Positions 10,385 to 20,747 of a DNA stretch of 64,000 nt are shown here, in pieces (within the stretch, counting starts at the first letter, position 1; each line of letters opens with the position of its first letter). Source of the stretch: Comamonadaceae bacterium. Its GTDB lineage: Bacteria; Pseudomonadota; Gammaproteobacteria; Burkholderiales; Burkholderiaceae_C. The stretch covers positions 62,001 through 126,000 of the forward strand of contig CANFLU010000001.1 in assembly GCA_947447975.1 (NCBI GenBank), written 5' to 3'. The notes beneath the pieces were generated by a model, which worked only from the letters and a program-made list of their open reading frames with translations, ran no database searches and had not been told where the DNA came from. The position numbers and the translations under genes were made by a program.

Positions 10385-10812
10385 CCGCCTTTGGCGGCCT
10401 TGGCTTGCGCCTTGTGGGCTTCCCAGCTTTGCACCGGTGCGCCGTCTTTGACCCAGGCGGCAAAGCCGCCGTCAATGTGGGCAACATTGGTCATGCCCAT
10501 TTCCTGCAAGGCTTTGGTGGCCAAGGCGCTGCGCCAGCTAGCCGCGCAAAACAACACATATTCTTTGGCTTCGTCGCCAAACACCGGTTTGAAATACGGC
10601 GAAGCCGGGTCCACCCAAAATTCCAGCATGCCGCGCGGCGCCAATACCGCACCGTCAATCGTGCCCTCGCGCTCGGCTTCGCGGATGTCGCGAATGTCCA
10701 CCAATTGCATACGCCCGTCGGCCAGTCGCTCGCGCACTTGCGTCACGGAATAGGTGGTGATGCAGGCATTGGCCTCATCGACGAGTTGGCGAAATCCTTT
10801 GGTAATCGGCAT
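10381..10812 (-). CDS. Rhodanese-like domain protein
   Basis: MQLVDIRDIREAEREGTIDGAVLAPRGMLEFWVDP...YVLFCAASWRSALATKALQEMG with Cys in the active-site loop. Confidence 0.9.
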   Translation of the reverse strand: MPITKGFRQLVDEANACITTYSVTQVRERLADGRMQLVDIRDIREAEREGTIDGAVLAPRGMLEFWVDPASPYFKPVFGDEAKEYVLFCAASWRSALATKALQEMGMTNVAHIDGGFAAWVKDGAPVQSWEAHKAQAKAAKGG

Positions 10813-10834
10813 AATGTCTCCTTGTGTTGTCGGC

Positions 10835-11965
10835 TCAGGCCAGGGCGCGTTGGATGATAATTTTTTGCACGTCGCTGGTGCCTTCGTAAATTTGGCAGAC
10901 GCGCACGTCGCGGTAAATGCGCTCCACCGGAAAGTCGCTTACATAGCCATAACCACCCAGGGTTTGGATGGCCACAGTACATACTTTTTCGGCCATCTCG
11001 CTGGCGAATAATTTGGCCATGGCCGCTTCTTTCAGGCAGGGCCGGCCAGCATCGCGCAGGGCTGCTGCATGCCATATCAATTGGCGCGCGGCTTCCAGTT
11101 GGGTTGCGCACTCCGCCAGCCTAAAACCCACCGCCTGGTGGTTAAAAATAGGCGCACCAAAACTCTGCCGGTCTTTGGCATAAGCCAGCGCCACTTCAAA
11201 CGCACTGCGCGCCATGCCTACGCTTTGCGCAGCGATGCCGATGCGCCCGCCCTCCAAGCCGCCCAGCGCGATGCCATAGCCCTCGCCCTCTTTGCCGATC
11301 AAGTTGTCCGCCGGGATACGGCAGTTATCAAAGTTAATTTGCGCGGTGTCGCTGCTGTGCTGGCCCAGCTTGTCTTCCAACCGTGCCACCACATAGCCCG
11401 GCGCGGTGGTGGGCACCAAAAACGCGCTCATACCTTTTTTGCCCGCACCTTTGTCGGTGACGGCAATCACAATGGCTACGTCGGCATGCTTGCCGCTGGT
11501 GATGAATTGCTTCACACCATGGAGCACGAAGGCATCGCCTTCGCGTACTGCCGTGGTGCGCAGGGTAGAGGCGTCCGAGCCCACATGGGGCTCGGTCAAG
11601 CAAAACGCGCCCAGCATCTCGCCGCGTGCCAAAGGCGTGAGCCACTGTTTTTTTTGCGTCGCATTGCCGTAGCGCATCAAGATGGCGTTGACCGGGCAAT
11701 TGGTCACGCTGATCACCGTGCTCGTGCCACCGTCGCCAGCGGCGATCTCTTCCAGCACCAAAGCCAGCGTCAGGTAATCCAACTGCACGCCGCCGTATTC
11801 CTCGGGCACGCAAATGCCGTATGCGCCCAGCGCCGCCAGGCCCTTGTGCGCGTCTTTAGGAAAGGTATGTTCCTTATCCCAGCGCGAGGCGTTCGGCCAC
11901 AGTTCGTTTTGCGCAAACTCGCGCACCGCGTCGCGTATGGCTTCCTGGTCGGGGGTAAGCAGCAT
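10835..11965 (-). CDS. Acyl-CoA dehydrogenase
   Basis: AFCLTEPHVGSDASTLRT and TLGGYGYVSDFPVERIYRDVRVCQIYEGTSDVQK ACAD signatures. Confidence 0.95.
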   Translation of the reverse strand: MLLTPDQEAIRDAVREFAQNELWPNASRWDKEHTFPKDAHKGLAALGAYGICVPEEYGGVQLDYLTLALVLEEIAAGDGGTSTVISVTNCPVNAILMRYGNATQKKQWLTPLARGEMLGAFCLTEPHVGSDASTLRTTAVREGDAFVLHGVKQFITSGKHADVAIVIAVTDKGAGKKGMSAFLVPTTAPGYVVARLEDKLGQHSSDTAQINFDNCRIPADNLIGKEGEGYGIALGGLEGGRIGIAAQSVGMARSAFEVALAYAKDRQSFGAPIFNHQAVGFRLAECATQLEAARQLIWHAAALRDAGRPCLKEAAMAKLFASEMAEKVCTVAIQTLGGYGYVSDFPVERIYRDVRVCQIYEGTSDVQKIIIQRALA

Positions 11966-11973
11966 GTCAGGCC

Positions 11974-13170
11974 TTAGAGCATTTCGACCGCTACCGCAGT
12001 CGCCTCACCGCCGCCAATGCACAGCGTGGCCAGGCCGCGCTTTAGGCCGCGTGCTTTCAGGGCATGCAAAAGCGTGACCATGATGCGCGCACCAGAGGCG
12101 CCTATGGGGTGGCCCAAGGCGCAGGCGCCGCCGTTGACGTTGACTTTGTCGTGCCCGATGCCCAGCTCTTTCATCAGCGCCATGGGCACCACGGCAAAGG
12201 CTTCGTTGATTTCCCACAAGTCCACATCGCCCACCGCCCAGCCGGCTTTGGCCAAGGCTTTTTGTGTCGCGCCCAGGGGCGCGGTGGCAAACCACTCGGG
12301 CGCTTGCGCGTGGGTGGCGTGGCTGACGATGCGGGCCAGGGGTTTGCAAGCCAATTGCGTTGCGGTGCTGGCACGCATCAACACCATGGCGGCCGCGCCG
12401 TCGTTGATCGACGAGCTGGAGGCGGCGGTAATCGTGCCGTCTTTTTTGAATGCCGGCCTGAGACCGGGAATTTTGTCCAGCTTGATTTTGCCCGGGCCTT
12501 CGTCCACGCTGACCACGCGTTCGCCGCTGCGCTCTTTCACGGTGACGGGTGTGATCTCGATGGCAAAGGCACCACTGGCAATGGCTGCTTGCGCGCGCTG
12601 CACGCTGGCGGTGGCAAAAGCGTCTTGTTCGGCACGGGTAAAGCTGTATTTGGCAGCGCAGTCTTCGCCAAAAGTGCCCATGCTGCGGCCCGCTTCGTAG
12701 GCATCTTCCAGCCCGTCCAGCATCATGTGGTCGTAGACCTTGTCATGGCCCATGCGGTAGCCGCCACGGCCTTTGAGTAAGAGGTAAGGCGCGTTGGTCA
12801 TGCTCTCCATGCCGCCGGCCACCAACACGTCCTGGCTGTGCGCGGCCAGCATGTCGTGCGCAAACATGGCTGCGCGCATGCCGGAGCCGCACATTTTGGA
12901 CAAGGTGACTGCGCCCGCACTTTGCGGCAAACCGCCTTTAAAGGCCGCCTGGCGCGCCGGGGCCTGGCCCTGGCCGGCCATCAGGCAATTGCCAAACAAA
13001 ACTTCGCCCACCGCATCGGGCGCGATACCGGCGCGCTCGACCGCAGCGCGGATCGCAGCGCCGCCCAGGTCATGCGCGGCAAGGCTGGAAAAATCGCCCT
13101 GAAAACTCCCCATGGGGGTGCGGGCGGCGCTGACAATCACGATAGGGTCTTGCATGGTGGGGCTCCTCAA
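11974..13170 (-). CDS. Acetyl-CoA C-acetyltransferase (thiolase)
   Basis: Thiolase motifs TLSKMCGSGMRAAMFAHDML, NVNGGACALGHPIGASGARI, GLATLCIGGGEATAVAVE. Confidence 0.95.
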   Translation of the reverse strand: MRSPTMQDPIVIVSAARTPMGSFQGDFSSLAAHDLGGAAIRAAVERAGIAPDAVGEVLFGNCLMAGQGQAPARQAAFKGGLPQSAGAVTLSKMCGSGMRAAMFAHDMLAAHSQDVLVAGGMESMTNAPYLLLKGRGGYRMGHDKVYDHMMLDGLEDAYEAGRSMGTFGEDCAAKYSFTRAEQDAFATASVQRAQAAIASGAFAIEITPVTVKERSGERVVSVDEGPGKIKLDKIPGLRPAFKKDGTITAASSSSINDGAAAMVLMRASTATQLACKPLARIVSHATHAQAPEWFATAPLGATQKALAKAGWAVGDVDLWEINEAFAVVPMALMKELGIGHDKVNVNGGACALGHPIGASGARIMVTLLHALKARGLKRGLATLCIGGGEATAVAVEML

Positions 13171-13184
13171 AATGGTAGGGTTCT

Positions 13185-14999
13185 TCAGTCGGTTTCAAAG
13201 CGCTTTTCCCGGTCATAGGGAAACACGTCGTGTACATAGCCTTGGGCAATGCGGTCTTTATGGCTTTGCCAGAAGTCCACGTCCAGCAAGTCGGCATGGT
13301 GCTCCATGAATACTTTGCGCACGGCCGGGTTGCCCAATAAAAACGGGGTGAAGGTTTCGGGGAAGACGTCTTTGGGGCCTACGCTGTACCAGGTCTCGCC
13401 GGACATTTCATCTTCTTCATTGCGAGGCGCGGGCACACGGCGGAAATTGCAGTCGGTGATGTATTCGATTTCGTCGTAGTCATAAAACACCACCTTGCCG
13501 TGGCGCGTGATGCCGAAGTTTTTCCACAGCATGTCGCCGGGGAAAATATTGGCCGCTACCAGGTCTTTGATGGCATTGCCGTACTCCACAACGCCGCGCG
13601 CAATCTGGCTGCGTGCGCGTTCGGCGTTGGCCGAGGCATTGGCCGCATCAGCACCGCCGGCATCAAAAGCTTCCTGCAGGTAAATGTTGAGCGGAATCAT
13701 GCGCCGCTCGATATAGACGTGTTTGATGATGACTTCCTGGGTGCCATCGCTGCGGGTATTGATTTGTAGCTGGCTAGGTGCAAATTTTTCTATCTCAGCC
13801 AACAACTCTGGCTCAAATCGATCCAAGGTAAAACCCACGCCGCTGTATTCCAGGGTGTCGGCCATGCGCCCGACGCGGTCATGTTGCTTGACCAGCAAAT
13901 ATTTGCCTTTGATTTGCTCGCGCGAGGTGTCTTTGGGCGGCGGATAAAAGTCTTTGATAACTTTGAACACATAAGGAAAGCTAGGCAGATCAAACACCAG
14001 CATCACCATGCCTTTAATCCCCGGCGCTATTCGGAACTTGTCGCTAGAGTGGCGCAAGTGGTGCAAAAAGTCGCGGTAAAAAAGCGTCTTGCCCTGCTTG
14101 GCCAGGCCCAGGGCGTTGTAAATTTCATTGCGCGGTTTGCGTGGCATGAGGCTACGCAAAAACTGCACATAAGCCGAAGGCACTTCCATATCGACCATAA
14201 AGTATGCGCGCGCAAAACTAAATAGCATCAGCAAATCATCTTCGCCAAACAAGGCTGCGTCGATACGCAACAGTCCCGTCTTGCCATGCAAAACCGGGAG
14301 CGCAAAACCCAGCTCCTGAAAGCCGTTGATCAGCTTGCCGACCATGTAGCAGCCCTTGTTGCGAAAGAACAAGCCGGTGAGTACCTGCACCTGAAAATTG
14401 GCGCGCAAAGTAAATTCACCCAGTTGCTGCGTCATAACCTGCGCCACCAAGGCGGTATCGCGTTCTAGGTCTTCGAAGCCTAGCCGCAAGTCAAAGTCTT
14501 GGACCATACGCAGCGCCGTAGCCTGCATGGTTTCGCGGGTGGGGTAATAGGCGCGGTAAGTGGGGCGACTCTCTGTCTCACCGCTCTCGATGTATTCGGT
14601 GCTGACCGCCGGACGCACAAAAATAAAGTCGTTTTGGAAATAGCTGCGATGCAGTATTTTGGTGGTCACCGAGTTGAAAAACGTTTCCGCTAGCTCGGGT
14701 TGGTGGTGGTCTACCAGCAAGCCAATGTAGAGCAGCTTGACCTGCTGCCAGACTTCCATCGGCTGCTCACCGGCCTTGAACTCGCGCTCTAGGCGGTTGG
14801 TGCATTCCAACACCCGCAGGTCATAAAACTCGATGCGTTCGCGCTGGGCGCGCTGCTGGCCATGCCAGTCCGCCGTTTCAAAGCGGTGTTTGGCGCGCGC
14901 AGACTCGGTGCGAAACAGGCGGTAGTGGCGGTTAAAGCCATCCATCATCGCCTTGGCAATGTCATAGGCCAGTGGCGAGTCCAGGCGCGTGGGGAACAT
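13185..14999 (-). CDS. aceK: Isocitrate dehydrogenase kinase/phosphatase
   Basis: Full-length AceK-like protein ([94 protein letters not shown]). Confidence 0.96.
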   Translation of the reverse strand: MFPTRLDSPLAYDIAKAMMDGFNRHYRLFRTESARAKHRFETADWHGQQRAQRERIEFYDLRVLECTNRLEREFKAGEQPMEVWQQVKLLYIGLLVDHHQPELAETFFNSVTTKILHRSYFQNDFIFVRPAVSTEYIESGETESRPTYRAYYPTRETMQATALRMVQDFDLRLGFEDLERDTALVAQVMTQQLGEFTLRANFQVQVLTGLFFRNKGCYMVGKLINGFQELGFALPVLHGKTGLLRIDAALFGEDDLLMLFSFARAYFMVDMEVPSAYVQFLRSLMPRKPRNEIYNALGLAKQGKTLFYRDFLHHLRHSSDKFRIAPGIKGMVMLVFDLPSFPYVFKVIKDFYPPPKDTSREQIKGKYLLVKQHDRVGRMADTLEYSGVGFTLDRFEPELLAEIEKFAPSQLQINTRSDGTQEVIIKHVYIERRMIPLNIYLQEAFDAGGADAANASANAERARSQIARGVVEYGNAIKDLVAANIFPGDMLWKNFGITRHGKVVFYDYDEIEYITDCNFRRVPAPRNEEDEMSGETWYSVGPKDVFPETFTPFLLGNPAVRKVFMEHHADLLDVDFWQSHKDRIAQGYVHDVFPYDREKRFETD

Positions 15000-15011
15000 G
15001 GCAGGGCCCGA

Positions 15012-15665
15012 TTAACGCGGTGCGGCGGCAATAGCAGCAATCGCAGCGCGGTAGATGGCAGCAATATCGTCGTTACCACCCAAATGCATGTGCAAGTCTT
15101 TGAGCAAGCCATCGTGCAGGCCGTAGACACATCCGTGCAGCGTCACCTCTTGGTCGCGTGCCCAGGCGTCTTGCAAGACGGTGCTTTGCGCCACATTGAG
15201 CACTTGCTCCACCGCATTGAGCTCGCACAAGATATTGGCGCGGGCGACCTCTGGTGCGGCGTCAATCAAGGCCTGGTGGCGGTCACGCACGTCCTGGATA
15301 TGGCGCAGCCAGTTGTCCGCCAGGCCAATGCGTGCGCCTTCCAGTGCCGCCTGTACGCCCGAGCATCCATAGTGGCCGACCACCAAAATATCACGCACCT
15401 TCAAACGCTCCACCGCAAACTGGATAGTGGACAAGGCATTCAAATCCGAATGCACCACCACGTTGGCGACATTGCGGTGGACAAAAATCTCGCCTGGCGC
15501 CAAACCGATGATTTGGTTGGCGGGCACGCGGCTATCTGAACAGCCGATCCACATATAGCGCGGTTTTTGCTGCGCCGTCAGGCCGGTAAAAAAGCCGGGC
15601 TGCTTACGCTCCATTTCAGCCGCCCAGGTGCGGTTGCGGGCGAATAAATCATTTAGCTGGGTCAT
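15012..15665 (-). CDS. can: Beta-class carbonic anhydrase
   Basis: YMWIGCSDSRVPANQI...FVHRNVANVV...GHYGCSGVQAA. Confidence 0.95.
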   Translation of the reverse strand: MTQLNDLFARNRTWAAEMERKQPGFFTGLTAQQKPRYMWIGCSDSRVPANQIIGLAPGEIFVHRNVANVVVHSDLNALSTIQFAVERLKVRDILVVGHYGCSGVQAALEGARIGLADNWLRHIQDVRDRHQALIDAAPEVARANILCELNAVEQVLNVAQSTVLQDAWARDQEVTLHGCVYGLHDGLLKDLHMHLGGNDDIAAIYRAAIAAIAAAPR

Positions 15666-15688
15666 AAAAATTACAAGATTTGGTGAAT

Positions 15689-16867
15689 TCAGGCGGTCTC
15701 GGAAAACAATTCACGGCCGATGAGCATACGGCGTATTTCGCTAGTACCCGCGCCAATTTCATAGAGTTTGGCATCGCGCCACAAACGACCCAGTGGGTAA
15801 TCGTTGATATAGCCATTGCCCCCGAATATCTGCACGCCTTCGCCCGCCATCCAGGTGGCTTTTTCAGCAGTCCACAATATCACGCTGGCGCAGTCTTTGC
15901 GTACCCGGCGCACATGCTCAGTACCCAGTGCGTCCAGGTTTTTTGCCACCATATAGGCAAACGAACGCCCCGCTTGCAGCACGGTGTACATATCGGCCAC
16001 CTTGCCCTGAATCAGCTGAAACTGACCAATGCTTTGACCGAACTGCTTGCGCGCATGGATATAGGGCATGACGTTGTCCATCACCGCTTGCATAATGCCC
16101 AAGGGTCCGCCACTGAGTACGGCACGCTCATAGTCCAAGCCGCTCATCAAGACCTTGGCGCCGTTGTTGATACCTCCCAACACATTAGCTAGAGGCACCT
16201 CCACGTTGTTGAACACCAGCTCGCCGGTGTGGCTGCCACGCATGCCCAGTTTGTCCAGTTTTTGCGCGACGGAAAAACCGGGCATCCCTTTTTCAATAAG
16301 AAAGGCCGTAACGCCACGTGCCCCCAGTTCCGGGTCGGTTTTGGCATAGACCACCAGGGTGTCGGCATCCGGGCCGTTGGTGATCCACATCTTGCTGCCG
16401 TTTAAAACAAAGTAACCGCCCTTGTCCTGCGCACGCAGCTTCATGGACAGCACATCGCTGCCCGCGCCAGGCTCGCTCATGGCCAAGGCGCCCACGTGCT
16501 CGCCGCTGATCAGCTTAGGCAGGTAGCGCTGGCGCTGCTCGGGCGTGCCATTGCGCCGAATCTGGTTCACGCACAGGTTGCTGTGCGCGCCATAGGACAA
16601 GCCCACCGAAGCGCTGGCACGTGAGATTTCTTCCATGGCGACCATATGTGCCAGATAGCCCATAGCGGCGCCGCCATATGCTTCTTCAACGGTAATACCC
16701 AGCACGCCCAGATCACCCATCTTGCGCCATAAGTCCATGGGGAACTGGTCGTCCCGGTCGATGGCGGCAGCGCGCGGTGCGATCTCGGCTTGCGCAAAAT
16801 CATGCACGGCTTGGCGCAGCGCATCCACGTCTTCGCCCAATTGAAAGTCCAGTCCTGGCAGGCTCAT
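15689..16867 (-). CDS. Isovaleryl-CoA dehydrogenase
   Basis: ACAD with [48 protein letters not shown], typical of Ivd/LiuA. Confidence 0.9.
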   Translation of the reverse strand: MSLPGLDFQLGEDVDALRQAVHDFAQAEIAPRAAAIDRDDQFPMDLWRKMGDLGVLGITVEEAYGGAAMGYLAHMVAMEEISRASASVGLSYGAHSNLCVNQIRRNGTPEQRQRYLPKLISGEHVGALAMSEPGAGSDVLSMKLRAQDKGGYFVLNGSKMWITNGPDADTLVVYAKTDPELGARGVTAFLIEKGMPGFSVAQKLDKLGMRGSHTGELVFNNVEVPLANVLGGINNGAKVLMSGLDYERAVLSGGPLGIMQAVMDNVMPYIHARKQFGQSIGQFQLIQGKVADMYTVLQAGRSFAYMVAKNLDALGTEHVRRVRKDCASVILWTAEKATWMAGEGVQIFGGNGYINDYPLGRLWRDAKLYEIGAGTSEIRRMLIGRELFSETA

Positions 16868-16890
16868 GTTTTTTCCCTCAGAAAAATAGA

Positions 16891-17337
16891 TCAGGCGCTT
16901 GCGGGCACGGTGGTCAGGGTTTGCTGCATAAGCGCACAGGGGCTCGTGTGCCCACGCGCGTCCACATGCAACACCTCTGCCGATGCCACCGTAATCCGCT
17001 TGCCGGCGCGTACCACTTTGCCGGTGGCGCGCAACTCGCCATCTTTAAACGCCGCCAAAAAATTGATTTTGTATTCCACCGTAGTGACCTCAAGCCCCTC
17101 GGGGGCAAGCGTCAGCGCCGCATAGCCACCTGCGATATCGGCCAGCATGCCAGTGGCTCCGCCGTGAAAGCCCAGTTGCTGCTGCGTCACTTTGTCCGAA
17201 TAAGGCAGGGTCAACTCGACGCAACCGGGCTCTGCGCGCAACAGGCGCACACCCAGCGCCTGCGACATGCCTTGGCGCGCCAAACTGGTGGCAATGCGCT
17301 GCCACAGCAAGGGGTAAGGCGGGGAATCAGCGGGCAT
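16891..17337 (-). CDS. PaaI-family (hotdog) thioesterase
   Basis: [21 protein letters not shown] hotdog motif; next to isovaleryl-CoA dehydrogenase. Confidence 0.85.
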   Translation of the reverse strand: MPADSPPYPLLWQRIATSLARQGMSQALGVRLLRAEPGCVELTLPYSDKVTQQQLGFHGGATGMLADIAGGYAALTLAPEGLEVTTVEYKINFLAAFKDGELRATGKVVRAGKRITVASAEVLHVDARGHTSPCALMQQTLTTVPASA

Positions 17338-17764
17338 GCGCAGCCTGGGCTTTGGTTTTTTTGCTTTTAGGTACGCTGGCAGCGACTTTGCCCAGCAGCG
17401 CGCGTGCTTCGCGCTGGTGAACTTTGATCTCGTCCAAATTGGCCTGCAAATCAGCCATCTGCTCTTCGATGCGGCTACGGTGCACGTCCAACACCTCCAA
17501 AAACTTCGTCAGCTGCATGCCGGTGTCACGCGGGCTTTCGTAGGTATCGATGATGTCCTTGGCCTCGGTCAGGCTGAGGCCCAGGCGCTTGGCACGCAAA
17601 GTCAATTTCAAGCGGGTGCGATCACGCACGCTATACACCCGGTTGCGCCCGCCCGGGCCGGTACGCTCGGGTTGCAACAAACCCAGGTCTTCGTAAAAAC
17701 GGATGGCCCGCGTCGTCAAGTCGAATTCGCGCGACAGGTCACTGATACTGAAAGTGCTGCTCAT
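17327..17764 (-). CDS. MerR-family regulator, LiuR-like
   Basis: FSISDLSREFDLTTRAIRFYEDLGLLQPERTGPGGRNRVYSVRDRTRLKLTLRAKRLGLSLTEAKDIIDTY; adjacent to a leucine/isovalerate-type ACAD. Confidence 0.85.
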   Translation of the reverse strand: MSSTFSISDLSREFDLTTRAIRFYEDLGLLQPERTGPGGRNRVYSVRDRTRLKLTLRAKRLGLSLTEAKDIIDTYESPRDTGMQLTKFLEVLDVHRSRIEEQMADLQANLDEIKVHQREARALLGKVAASVPKSKKTKAQAAHAR

Positions 17765-17846
17765 CGTAGGGGCACAGGGCTATGAAATTAGAAGTTGCAA
17801 ACCGAGGCGACAGCGTGGGCATCCCTGCCTGTCTAGAATAGTCCGC

Positions 17847-17870
17847 ATTGACGTTTACGTAAACGTCAAT
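17847..17870. promoter_or_regulatory. 24-bp perfect palindrome ATTGACGTTTACGTAAACGTCAAT, candidate LiuR/MerR operator overlapping a + strand promoter
   Basis: Sequence equals its own reverse complement; TTGACG arm followed after 17 nt by TATGAA (17871-17876), 22 bp before the ATG at 17892. Confidence 0.75.
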
Positions 17871-17891
17871 TATGAATCAAAAAATCTCTCC

Positions 17892-18962
17892 ATGAACGCA
17901 CTCGAATCCCACTTGCACTATCCCTTGGGCAGCACCCTGCCAGCGCCAGGGGGCAGCATCGAAGTGGCGCCTGGTATTTTGTGGGTACGCATGACACTGC
18001 CTTTTGCGCTGGACCATATCAATTTGTGGCTGCTGCGCGATTGCATGGAAGGCGAGGACGGTCCGGTAGAGGGTTGGAGTGTGGTGGACTGCTGTATCCA
18101 CCGCGACGAGGCCAAGGCCCAATGGGAGCAAATTTTTGCGAATGAATTGCAAGGCCTGCCGATATTGCGTGTGATCTGCACCCATATGCACCCGGACCAT
18201 ATCGGTCTTGCGCATTGGTTGTGCGAACGCTGGAAGGTGGGCTTGTGGATCAGCGCCGCCGACTACCAGGTCGCGCGCTTTGCCTGCATGGGCGCTAACG
18301 GTTTTGGCGGCGAACGCTCGGCAGCCTATTTTGCGGCGCACGGCATGAACGACGAAGGCTCGGTGGAGCAAGTGCGTGCGCGCACCCACTACTTCCCCAA
18401 TCTGGTGCCTTCGGTGCCTGACAGCTACCACCGCCTCATGGACGGGACCGCGCTGGAAATCGGCGGGCGCAACTGGCGCTGCATTAGCGGTTACGGCCAT
18501 GCGCCCGAGCACATTGCGCTGTTCTGCGAGGATTTGCAGGTACTCATTGGCGGCGACATGATGCTGCCGCGCATTTCCACCAATGTCAGCGTCTATGAGC
18601 AAGAGCCTGAGGCCGATGCGCTCAAACTGTTTCTGGACTCGATCGATAAGTTCAAACCCCTGCCCCTTGATACCTTGACCTTACCTTCGCACGGCAAGCC
18701 CTTCACCGGCTTGCATATACGCATCGAGCAGCTTCACACCCACCACCGCGAGCGCCTGGCCGAAGTTTTGCAGGCCTGCGCCGCTGGGCCGCAAAGCGCA
18801 CGCGATATCGTGCCGGTGCTTTTCACGCGCGCACTGGACTTACACCAAATGACTTTTGCCATGGGCGAGGCGGTGGCGCATTTGCACCTCTTGTGGTTCC
18901 AGAAAAAGCTGCGCCGCAGCCTGGACGCCGATGGCGTGTACCGATTTAGCCTCCCAGGCTAA
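17892..18962 (+). CDS. MBL-fold metallo-hydrolase
   Basis: ICTHMHPDHIGLAHWL (HxHxDH), LIGGDMMLPRI, TLPSHGKPF. Confidence 0.9.
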   Translation: MNALESHLHYPLGSTLPAPGGSIEVAPGILWVRMTLPFALDHINLWLLRDCMEGEDGPVEGWSVVDCCIHRDEAKAQWEQIFANELQGLPILRVICTHMHPDHIGLAHWLCERWKVGLWISAADYQVARFACMGANGFGGERSAAYFAAHGMNDEGSVEQVRARTHYFPNLVPSVPDSYHRLMDGTALEIGGRNWRCISGYGHAPEHIALFCEDLQVLIGGDMMLPRISTNVSVYEQEPEADALKLFLDSIDKFKPLPLDTLTLPSHGKPFTGLHIRIEQLHTHHRERLAEVLQACAAGPQSARDIVPVLFTRALDLHQMTFAMGEAVAHLHLLWFQKKLRRSLDADGVYRFSLPG

Positions 18963-18971
18963 AGCCGCGCT

Positions 18972-19955
18972 TTACCAAAGCGGCGCGGTCGGGTCTTTGA
19001 GTTTTTCGCGCTGCTGCGAATAATCGGGCATCACGCTGCCCACGGTTTGCCAAAAACGCGGGCTGTGGTTCATCACCCGCAAATGGCTCAACTCATGCGC
19101 CACCACGTAGTCGATCACCGGCAACTCAAAATGCATCAAGCGCCAGTTCAGGCGGATAGAACCGTCACTGGTGGCGCTGCCCCAGCGCTTGTCGGCGTTG
19201 CTCAGCGAGAGTCGCGTCCAACGCACTTGGAGTTGCGGCGCAAAGTGGTTGAGTCGCTCCTCAAACAAAGCCTTGGCCTGGCGCATCAGCCAGGCCTGTG
19301 TGGCATCGCGGATTTGCGCCGGGCTGGCGTCCAAGGGCAATGCAATGCGCAACTCGCGCAATAGCGGCCCGTGTTGCTCGCCCTGAACATCGGCCAATGC
19401 CGCACCCACCGCGCTAAAGCCATGCGCCGGATCCAAGCGCAAGCGCAGCAGTCCGCCCAGATAGGGAAAGACCGCAGCATCGCGCCAGTCGATGCGGGTT
19501 TGCTCTAAGTGCGTATGCCGCTCGCGGCTTTCATGCAGTTTGCGCACAATCCAGTCGGCACGGGCTTGCAAAACTTGGTCAATTTCAGGCAAGGAGGTCC
19601 AACGCGGCGCGCGCACGCTCAAACCATCGGGCCCGATGCGCATGCCGATGCTGCGGCGGCGCGCACGCACTAGCGAAAACGCTACCTGCACGCCTTGCAA
19701 ACGCAGGCTGCGCGTGGCTTGGGGATGCGTAAAGCCTACGTCCCTTATCAAAGGGTGCGCCAGAGCGCTTTGGCTGATGGCGCTGGAGCCTATTGCTTCG
19801 GGGGCTTTTACTTTGGGTCTTATGGCCTTTGGCGTATCGGGTGTTCCAGCACGGCGTGGGGCACGGGTGGGGGGCTTTGGCGCCGCAGTGTTAGCCGGTG
19901 GCGTATGGCCCAGCGATTCAAACAAATCCAGGGTGTAACGCAGCAGCGGATGCAT
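18972..19955 (-). CDS. YgjP-type (SprT-like/DUF45) metal-dependent hydrolase
   Basis: RWGSATSDGSIRLNWRLMHFELPVIDYVVAHELSHLRVMNHSPRFW (HELSH zinc motif). Confidence 0.88.
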   Translation of the reverse strand: MHPLLRYTLDLFESLGHTPPANTAAPKPPTRAPRRAGTPDTPKAIRPKVKAPEAIGSSAISQSALAHPLIRDVGFTHPQATRSLRLQGVQVAFSLVRARRRSIGMRIGPDGLSVRAPRWTSLPEIDQVLQARADWIVRKLHESRERHTHLEQTRIDWRDAAVFPYLGGLLRLRLDPAHGFSAVGAALADVQGEQHGPLLRELRIALPLDASPAQIRDATQAWLMRQAKALFEERLNHFAPQLQVRWTRLSLSNADKRWGSATSDGSIRLNWRLMHFELPVIDYVVAHELSHLRVMNHSPRFWQTVGSVMPDYSQQREKLKDPTAPLW

Positions 19956-19975
19956 GGCCCGGGTGCTCGCGCGCG

Positions 19976-20719
19976 CTAAGGCTTTGGCGGGTAGGCGTCT
20001 GGGTCCAGACGGCGCATTTCCGCCTCGATCCAGGCCTCTACTTCGCGCATCATTTCGTCTGGGCTGCGCCCAGTGCTGTCTATCGCCGGGCCGATGGATA
20101 CATCCACCAAGCCGGGGTATTTGATAAAGGCTTTGCGTGGCCAGACGCGGGCGGAGTTGACGGCGATGGGAAACACCGGCGCGCCGGTCTCAATGGCCAA
20201 GCGCGTACCACCGGATTTGTACACACCTTTTTCGCCGCGCGGTATGCGCGTGCCTTCAGGAAACATGATGATCCAGACCCCACGGGCGAGCAATTCCTGG
20301 CCTTGCGACACCACCTTGTTAAAAGCCTTCGAGCGTTGGCTACGGTCGATATGAATCATGTCCAGACGGCTCATGGCCCAGCCGAAAAAGGGCACATACA
20401 GCAACTCCTTTTTGAACACAAAGGCCAGCGGATGCGGCATGAGCGAAGGCAGCAAAAAAGTCTCCAAGGTGGACTGGTGTTTGACCAGTAACACGGCGGC
20501 GCTGTTCTCCCCAGTGGGTAAATGCTCCCAACCGCGCACGCGCACCTGGATACCCAGAATCACGCGCGCACCGGCAATCGCCGTACGCAACCAGGCACGC
20601 GCCATGGCCCATAGCGGATTGCCGCGGATAAAAATAGAGGCGCCCAAAATCGCAAACGCAAAAGGTACTACGGTGGCCATCATCCACAGCATGTGCAAAA
20701 CAGAACGAATGAATGGCAT
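19976..20719 (-). CDS. plsC: 1-acyl-sn-glycerol-3-phosphate acyltransferase
   Basis: VKHQSTLETF (H-X4-type motif), IIMFPEGTRIPRGEKGVYKSGG. Confidence 0.9.
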   Translation of the reverse strand: MPFIRSVLHMLWMMATVVPFAFAILGASIFIRGNPLWAMARAWLRTAIAGARVILGIQVRVRGWEHLPTGENSAAVLLVKHQSTLETFLLPSLMPHPLAFVFKKELLYVPFFGWAMSRLDMIHIDRSQRSKAFNKVVSQGQELLARGVWIIMFPEGTRIPRGEKGVYKSGGTRLAIETGAPVFPIAVNSARVWPRKAFIKYPGLVDVSIGPAIDSTGRSPDEMMREVEAWIEAEMRRLDPDAYPPKP

Positions 20720-20747
20720 AAATCTGTTGCGTACGTAAAACCAGGCG

